Source: Clostridiales bacterium (GTDB lineage Bacteria; Bacillota; Clostridia; Oscillospirales; Butyricicoccaceae). Taken from it: a stretch of DNA of 28,960 bases. Below are positions 25,064 to 28,960 of this stretch, piece by piece. Position 1 is the first letter of the stretch; each line of letters begins with the position of its first letter. A model generated the notes under the pieces. The model made no database searches, was not told where the DNA came from, and saw only the letters and a list, made by a program, of their open reading frames with translations. Position numbers and translations under genes: made by a program. The stretch covers positions 1-28,960 of the forward strand of contig JAHZFK010000031.1 in the NCBI GenBank assembly GCA_019421385.1, given 5' to 3'.

Positions 25064-26429
25064 AACCGGTCTTAGCTTTAAGATCACGGTGCACTACGGC
25101 TATGATGAATACTATCGCAAGCGGCGTCACTACAAAACCTACCGTCCTCCAGTAACTTGGTCAGAACAATATGCCGAGTGGGAGGCGCAGCGCGTAGCCG
25201 TCGAATTTGAAAACAGCATACGACAGGTTTTTCGGCTGGATAACCGTAAAACCTTTGCAGAATATGCCGCCTATGTCATCCAGCTCAAAGAGCATACCGG
25301 CACAAAACATAGCACCATCGAGTTGTACAAACATTTGTGCGAACGGATCAATCCGGCGATCGGTCATTTCAAACTGACTGAAATTCGCCCCCAACACCTC
25401 AATCGGCTGTACATCAGTCTAGCGGAAGACTGCATCAAACATTCGGCAGACAACGCCCGTGCCAAGATAGATCTTGGTGCATTGCTAAAAAAGCAAAAGA
25501 TCTCCCGCGCTGCGTTATCCCGTCAGGCCCAACTCAGTCCGTCAACAATCACCGCTGCCTGCCGCGGGCAAACTATCCGTCAAGCCTCGGCGGCGGCGAT
25601 TGCTTCTGCTCTCAGTATACCACCGCAGGAACTTTTTGACTACTTTCACAGCGAAGAAAAGCTGGCGGTCAAAACCATCCTGCAACACCATCGGTTCATC
25701 TCGGCTGTGCTGGGGCAGGCAGAAAAAGAGATGCTGGTCACCTATAACGCAGCCAGCCGCGCTACCCTTCCCAAAGCGAAACACAGCGTGGTCCACTATT
25801 TCCAACCGGAACAAATCGCCGCCATTGTACAAGCACTCGAAGGAGAACCTTTAAAATGGAAGCTAATCACCCATTTATTGCTCGTTACCGGATGCCGCCG
25901 CGGCGAAATCATGGGGCTGAAATGGGATCGTGTGCACTTAAAGCAACATTATCTGACGATCGACAATAACTTGCGATACTCCAAAGCACGCGGTATCTAC
26001 GACGAGACACCCAAAACCGGGGAAACGCGATATATCTCGATCCCGGCGGAAACGGTTGATTTGCTGCGTCAACATCAGGAAGAGCAGGAAAATCTTCGTC
26101 AGCTCAACGGCGACCGCTGGAAAGGAACTGGTTTTGTGTTTACCCGAGACGACGGCCGTCCCATGCATCCGGACAGCATTACCGCTTGGTTGGCCAAATT
26201 CAGCGAACATCATAACCTGCCACATATCAACCCGCACGCGTTTCGCCACACCGTAGCCAGCGTATTGATTGCCAACCACACCGACATTGTCACAGTGGCA
26301 CGGCAGCTTGGGCACTCCAGCGCTACAACAACTGAAACCTACTATGCGCATCTGATCGAAGAATCCAAGGTGCGGGCGAGCGAGTGCATTGCTGATGTGA
26401 TGCTGCGCCAAATCAAGAAAGCGAAGTAG
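25035..26429 (+). CDS. int: Tyrosine integrase with an HTH domain embedded in the core-binding region
   Basis: A 464-residue tyrosine recombinase that should catalyse integration at tRNA-Arg. Residues 1-65 form a basic arm-binding domain. The core-binding domain (about 70-240) is interrupted at about 145-203 by an XRE-like helix-turn-helix (LGALLKKQKISRAALSRQAQ, LSPSTITAACRG, IASALSIPPQELFD). The catalytic domain has Arg289 (TGCRRGE), Lys327, His401 and Arg404 (HAFRHT), His427 (LGHSS) and nucleophile Tyr437 (TYYAHL), all intact. The start is TTG at 25035 with GAGGAGG six bases upstream. A 13-bp terminator hairpin follows at 26491. Confidence 0.93.
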   Translation: MATITKIHGKTGLSFKITVHYGYDEYYRKRRHYKTYRPPVTWSEQYAEWEAQRVAVEFENSIRQVFRLDNRKTFAEYAAYVIQLKEHTGTKHSTIELYKHLCERINPAIGHFKLTEIRPQHLNRLYISLAEDCIKHSADNARAKIDLGALLKKQKISRAALSRQAQLSPSTITAACRGQTIRQASAAAIASALSIPPQELFDYFHSEEKLAVKTILQHHRFISAVLGQAEKEMLVTYNAASRATLPKAKHSVVHYFQPEQIAAIVQALEGEPLKWKLITHLLLVTGCRRGEIMGLKWDRVHLKQHYLTIDNNLRYSKARGIYDETPKTGETRYISIPAETVDLLRQHQEEQENLRQLNGDRWKGTGFVFTRDDGRPMHPDSITAWLAKFSEHHNLPHINPHAFRHTVASVLIANHTDIVTVARQLGHSSATTTETYYAHLIEESKVRASECIADVMLRQIKKAK

Positions 26430-26490
26430 TTCTTCACTTTCTTGCTGATATGTGTTCCATTCATCAGTTCCTTGTTTGCAGCGTTTATAC

Positions 26491-26531
26491 GGAGAATCAT
26501 CGACAGTTCCTTCGATGATTCTCCGCTTTTA
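26491..26531 (+). terminator. Integrase terminator
   Basis: A perfect 13-base stem (GGAGAATCATCGA / TCGATGATTCTCC) with an 8-base loop, followed by GCTTTTAT. Confidence 0.85.
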
Positions 26532-26730
26532 TAGCCGAAAACTTTTCTTTTGTTTTGTCTAGGTCTCCCAATCGCAGATACACAGGAAATCCCTGATTGT
26601 ATATGGGCAGACTGCCCCGGTACAGGCAGATCAATCTCGACGGACTTTGCTTTTTTGACTTGGGGTTCCCCTACTTGTGCAGCGTCGGAATTTTTTTGTC
26701 GTCAGCCACTCAACAAACTCCTTCGTTGTG

Positions 26731-26758
26731 AAATAAAAAAGCCAGCTCCATGGCTGGC
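26731..26758 (-). terminator. Orphan minus-strand terminator-like hairpin
   Basis: On the minus strand GCCAGC-CATGGA-GCTGGC is followed by TTTTTTATTT. No minus-strand gene is recognisable upstream. Confidence 0.6.
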
Positions 26759-26928
26759 CTGTGGGGGAGTATCTCTCTTTTCTCATTATGATATATGAAA
26801 ACGCCGTCCGTAGTCCCATTGAGCGTTATCAAGCGTTAAATTGTCAAGGTAGAAATGAGCTAGTTCCTGATCCTCTGATTTGGATCTGATACTCAAACAT
26901 TTTTAATGGTACAATTTTTTCTTTTGTT

Positions 26929-26964
26929 TGAACCATTGATGCAAATTGGTTCATGTAGTATATT
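26929..26964 (+). promoter_or_regulatory. Promoter with inverted-repeat operator for the HTH gene
   Basis: TTGATG (26936-26941) and TATATT (26959-26964) are 17 bases apart. The -35 box is framed by the inverted repeat TGAACCA (26929-26935) and TGGTTCA (26947-26953), an operator arrangement suited to autoregulation by the downstream HTH protein. Confidence 0.6.
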
Positions 26965-26995
26965 TGGATTGAACAAGAAAAGGAGGACAGACTTT

Positions 26996-27931
26996 ATGTC
27001 GCGTCAATTCAACCAACTCATAGAGGATAAATTTGAGCATTTAGGCGAGTTATATTCTCTCATTCTCCCTACATCATTCCCAGAACTTGTAAAGGCTCTT
27101 GGAGTTAAATACACGATTCAAGCAATAATTGATTGTTCCACTCACGAAGAAGAAGTTTCTCATTGGGAGAAAATCAAGGAGAAGCAAGATGAATATATCC
27201 AAGAATATCTTAATTCCATTGGCAATTTTAATAACAGTGTTCTTGTCTCCAATATCACATATCTTGCGAAATTAAATGAAATACGCCTTGGTGAATTGGA
27301 AAAGATGCTTGGTATCAGTACTGGCTATATTTCTCGTACTGCCCGAGAGAACGCAAGTAAAAGACTAAGCATCGATGTTGTTTGGAAAATAGCCAAATTT
27401 TTTGAAGTAAGTATTGATGACCTAATCAGACATGATTTTCGCATTCCATCTGAAACAGCGGATTTGCTCCGTAAGTTTATAGCGAAGTTATCAGTACAAA
27501 CAATGATGGATGAAATTGAATGGGAATGTGAGGGCGGATATATGTGTGAAAACAGTCCTGTCCTTACACACCTTTCGCTCTTTACGGAAGAAAATGATGG
27601 TACAGTTGTTTATCACCCAGACCATCTGAATGGAAACCTTAAGTGGACTCTTGCTGGCGATGTGTTTTCTTGCGGCTCTATCAGTAAAGAGCAGCGTTTG
27701 ATGGTAATTGCTTTTCAAACCGAAAAGATCAAATGTTGTCACTATGATTTTATCTTCTGCCGTAAAAACGAGGATGGCAATTACTCATGGAAAAAGGCAT
27801 TTTATTGCGATGACCCGTCATCACGGCTTGAAGAACAAGCTGCTGCCCTCTATGATCGAATTTCGAGGAAAGTAGATAAAGTAAGGCTCGCCCCGGATGT
27901 TCGTAGCATTATTCAGGACTATCTATCTTAG
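26996..27931 (+). CDS. HTH regulator-like protein with unknown C-terminal domain
   Basis: A 311-residue soluble protein. Residues about 86-144 form an XRE-like helix-turn-helix (LAKLNEIRLGELEKMLGIST, YISRTAREN, IAKFFEVSIDDLI). The N-terminal 80 residues and the C-terminal region (about 150-311, with WECEGGYMCE, FQTEKIKCCHYDFIFC) match no family I recognise. An upstream in-frame ATG exists at 26906, but the start at 26996 has AGGAGG nine bases upstream and lies after the promoter. The gene and the next one look clearly more A+T-rich than the rest of the element, suggesting separate acquisition. It may repress or activate the neighbouring membrane protein. Confidence 0.75.
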   Translation: MSRQFNQLIEDKFEHLGELYSLILPTSFPELVKALGVKYTIQAIIDCSTHEEEVSHWEKIKEKQDEYIQEYLNSIGNFNNSVLVSNITYLAKLNEIRLGELEKMLGISTGYISRTARENASKRLSIDVVWKIAKFFEVSIDDLIRHDFRIPSETADLLRKFIAKLSVQTMMDEIEWECEGGYMCENSPVLTHLSLFTEENDGTVVYHPDHLNGNLKWTLAGDVFSCGSISKEQRLMVIAFQTEKIKCCHYDFIFCRKNEDGNYSWKKAFYCDDPSSRLEEQAAALYDRISRKVDKVRLAPDVRSIIQDYLS

Positions 27932-27972
27932 TCAAAAAGTTGCTACTATGATCGCTGAAAGGGATCGTACTT

Positions 27973-28536
27973 ATGGATAAAGTCATTGAGTTAATTATGT
28001 CTTGGATACACAAAAACCTTAAAAATCCAAAGCTATATGCTATGCTTGTGATTTTAATAATTATTACAGCGATTATCTTCCCATATATTGATGCCAATTT
28101 TTTCTTTTACAACAGGATCCCAAAAAGGGTCGACGCTCTACAAAGTCTTTCCGAGATTGATACGGGGAAGGTAGCCCAATTTCCTGCATTACAAGAAGAA
28201 TATGATGCAATCCTCTTGGAAATGGAAAAACAGCGTGAATTATCTATTTTAGGTACAATCTCTCCAGAGCAAAATATAAATAAGATTTCATTATTTAAGT
28301 TTTTATCTGGCGCTGCATTAGCATGGATTATCGCTCTCTGTGTACCATTTATGAATACATTTAAGGATAAGAAATCAAAAGTGTTAGCATTCTTATTGAT
28401 TATGGTATTTGGCGGAATCTGCGGGGGCGTTGGCTTTATCATACCAACTATTTTCAATCCGTGGATTAACTATGTTGGCTATCCTATTTTGCAGTTAATT
28501 GTACTTATTGCTTTAGCTATAAAATCTAAAGAGTGA
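27973..28536 (+). CDS. Small four-segment membrane protein next to attR
   Basis: A 187-residue protein with a cytoplasmic basic start, one membrane segment (about 22-40, AMLVILIIITAIIFPYI), an extracytoplasmic helical region of about 60 residues (QEEYDAILLEMEKQREL), and three further membrane segments (about 107-125, 136-158, 162-183). No family is recognised. It follows the HTH gene by 41 bases with a weak GAAAGGG ribosome site and shares its A+T-rich composition, so the two are probably one unit. A regulator plus membrane effector beside an attachment site is a layout also seen in defence and exclusion modules; that is inference. Confidence 0.72.
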   Translation: MDKVIELIMSWIHKNLKNPKLYAMLVILIIITAIIFPYIDANFFFYNRIPKRVDALQSLSEIDTGKVAQFPALQEEYDAILLEMEKQRELSILGTISPEQNINKISLFKFLSGAALAWIIALCVPFMNTFKDKKSKVLAFLLIMVFGGICGGVGFIIPTIFNPWINYVGYPILQLIVLIALAIKSKE

Positions 28537-28664
28537 CAAAAACCTCTTGCTTGCTGCACCATAACTAGTGGTTTGTCTAGCTTTCTCCAAGTCCTATAAT
28601 TACACTCCGGCCACTTCGAGCACCTTCCCCTTTTGCCTTTTCCACTGTCTTTGTGTCCCGCCAT

Positions 28665-28686
28665 GGACGCCAAAACGGACGCCAAA
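28665..28686 (+). promoter_or_regulatory. Putative right arm-type integrase binding sites
   Basis: GGACGCCAAA at 28665-28674 and again at 28677-28686, 73 bases inside the right att repeat and in the same orientation as the left pair. Confidence 0.6.
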
Positions 28687-28721
28687 TCCATCATCCCCTA
28701 TTTTATCCGCTCCAAAAAGTT

Positions 28722-28754
28722 AGAAAAAGCCGCCTGTTCTTACGAACAAGCGAC
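28722..28754 (-). terminator. Element-encoded terminator now serving tRNA-Arg
   Basis: On the minus strand an 11-base stem (GTCGCTTGTTC / GAACAGGCGGC) with a GTAA loop is followed by TTTTTCT, six bases after the tRNA 3' end. It lies inside the element, so insertion replaced the native terminator at 8730-8782 with this one. Confidence 0.82.
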
Positions 28755-28759
28755 TTTTA

Positions 28760-28804
28760 TGGTACGCCCGATGCGATTCGAACGCACGGCCTTTGGAGTC
28801 GGAG
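28760..28804 (-). repeat. attR: 45-bp repeat within tRNA-Arg
   Basis: The right copy of the 45-bp direct repeat, forming the 3' part of the intact tRNA-Arg. Identity with the left copy ends at the anticodon-loop boundary. Confidence 0.9.
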
Positions 28805-28836
28805 TCCAACGCTCTATCCAGCTGAGCTACGGGCGC
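28760..28836 (-). tRNA. tRNA-Arg (anticodon CCG), integration site
   Basis: A complete cloverleaf on the minus strand: acceptor GCGCCCG pairs with CGGGCGT (first pair G-U); D arm GCTC...GAGC; anticodon arm TTGGA-CTCCGAC-TCCAA with anticodon CCG; five-base variable loop; T arm GTGCG-TTCGAAT-CGCAT; discriminator A and encoded CCA. The 3' half is supplied by the integrated element yet remains intact, so the gene should work. A near-perfect promoter lies upstream at 28850-28878. Confidence 0.95.
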
Positions 28837-28849
28837 GGGTACGAGAGGT

Positions 28850-28878
28850 ATTATACCATTTCCTGTCCCGTTTGTAAA
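28850..28878 (-). promoter_or_regulatory. Promoter of tRNA-Arg
   Basis: Minus strand TTTACA and TATAAT with a 17-base spacer, 14 bases upstream of the mature tRNA 5' end. Confidence 0.85.
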
Positions 28879-28960
28879 GCGTTCTCCTCGGTCTTTTTCT
28901 TTTTAGGTGTAGAGGTACAATACATCTTGGACAGTTGAATAGAAAAGGATGAAGGATAAG

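Larger units (their letters stand above)
26430..26995. other. Intergenic region between integrase and right-end cargo
   Basis: 566 bases without a convincing gene. It holds the integrase terminator (26491-26531), a minus-strand terminator-like hairpin (26731-26758) with no recognisable gene feeding it, and the promoter/operator region of the HTH gene (26929-26964). An open frame at 26550-26798 runs through the second hairpin and has no ribosome site, so I do not call it. The orphan minus-strand terminator may be a leftover of a lost gene. Confidence 0.5.
8790..28804. mobile_element. Integrative element of about 20 kb in tRNA-Arg(CCG)
   Basis: The element is bounded by 45-bp identical direct repeats (8790-8834 and 28760-28804) that correspond to the 3' part of tRNA-Arg(CCG). 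A tyrosine integrase with an upstream excisionase-like gene lies near the right end, and paired putative integrase arm sites lie just inside both ends. The contents include replication-like genes, a resolvase remnant, two toxin-antitoxin or toxin-immunity pairs and an amidoligase operon. No type IV secretion or coupling protein was recognised, so it is better called an integrative and probably mobilisable element than a conjugative one. Several backbone genes are broken, so self-mobility is doubtful. It is distinct from a prophage: no capsid, portal, terminase or tail genes are present. Confidence 0.87.

Noticed and set aside
26550..26798. Open frame of 82 codons after the integrase
   Set aside because: No ribosome site, runs through a terminator-like hairpin on the other strand, and the translation has no domain character.
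8790..28804. Prophage interpretation because of the MuF domain and integrase
   Set aside because: No capsid, portal, terminase, tail or lysis genes; the MuF domain belongs to a toxin.
28633..28938. Plus-strand open frame across the tRNA
   Set aside because: It translates the antisense of tRNA-Arg and att DNA; the same peptide fragment appears at 8717-9007 for the same reason.

Overview
The window looks like a chromosomal segment of a gut-type member of the Clostridia (Firmicutes; Oscillospirales or a related order is my guess) carrying an integrated mobile element of about 20 kb. Reasons are the strong AGGAGG-type ribosome sites, TTG starts, Firmicutes-style promoters, and families typical of that group (SLH and YARHG proteins, DUF960, amidoligase/GATase pair, Imm70). 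The genus cannot be fixed from the sequence alone.

Positions 1-8.8 kb (flanking chromosome, all on the minus strand) hold three transcription units. A two-component system (OmpR-type regulator, then histidine kinase) is followed by an overlapping membrane-anchored partner. A gtr-like operon encodes a polytopic membrane protein, a GtrB-like glycosyltransferase and a GtrA-like flippase. A Hanks-type Ser/Thr kinase fused to an extracytoplasmic C-type lectin domain overlaps a helix-turn-helix protein.

Positions 8790-28804 are an integrative element inserted in the 3' half of a tRNA-Arg(CCG) gene. The intact tRNA is at 28760-28836 (minus strand). An identical 45-bp copy of its 3' part, running from the anticodon loop through the encoded CCA, lies at 8790-8834, next to what looks like the tRNA's original terminator. 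Paired GGACGCCAAA motifs just inside both ends look like integrase arm sites. From left to right the element carries: a MuF-domain polymorphic toxin with a PD-(D/E)XK-like C-terminus and its Imm70 immunity gene; a frameshifted replication-initiator-like gene and two small HTH/excisionase-like genes; an operon for zinc-ribbon, YARHG and SLH envelope proteins, divergent from an XRE regulator; a DUF960 - amidoligase - class II glutamine amidotransferase operon; a MntA-HepT toxin-antitoxin pair; a frameshifted serine resolvase; a disrupted minus-strand gene of unknown function; and a replication/mobilisation block (small basic protein, broken P-loop ATPase, excisionase-like protein, tyrosine integrase). 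An A+T-rich HTH plus membrane-protein pair lies next to the right end.

The toxin, amidoligase, MntA-HepT and integrase genes are intact. The replicase, resolvase, ATPase, the minus-strand unknown gene and a microprotein each appear broken by single-base shifts or an in-frame stop, two of them at A7 runs. That suggests either an element losing autonomy while keeping cargo, frameshifting or slippage at the A runs, or homopolymer errors in the assembly. No conjugation machinery, CRISPR array or rRNA was seen.
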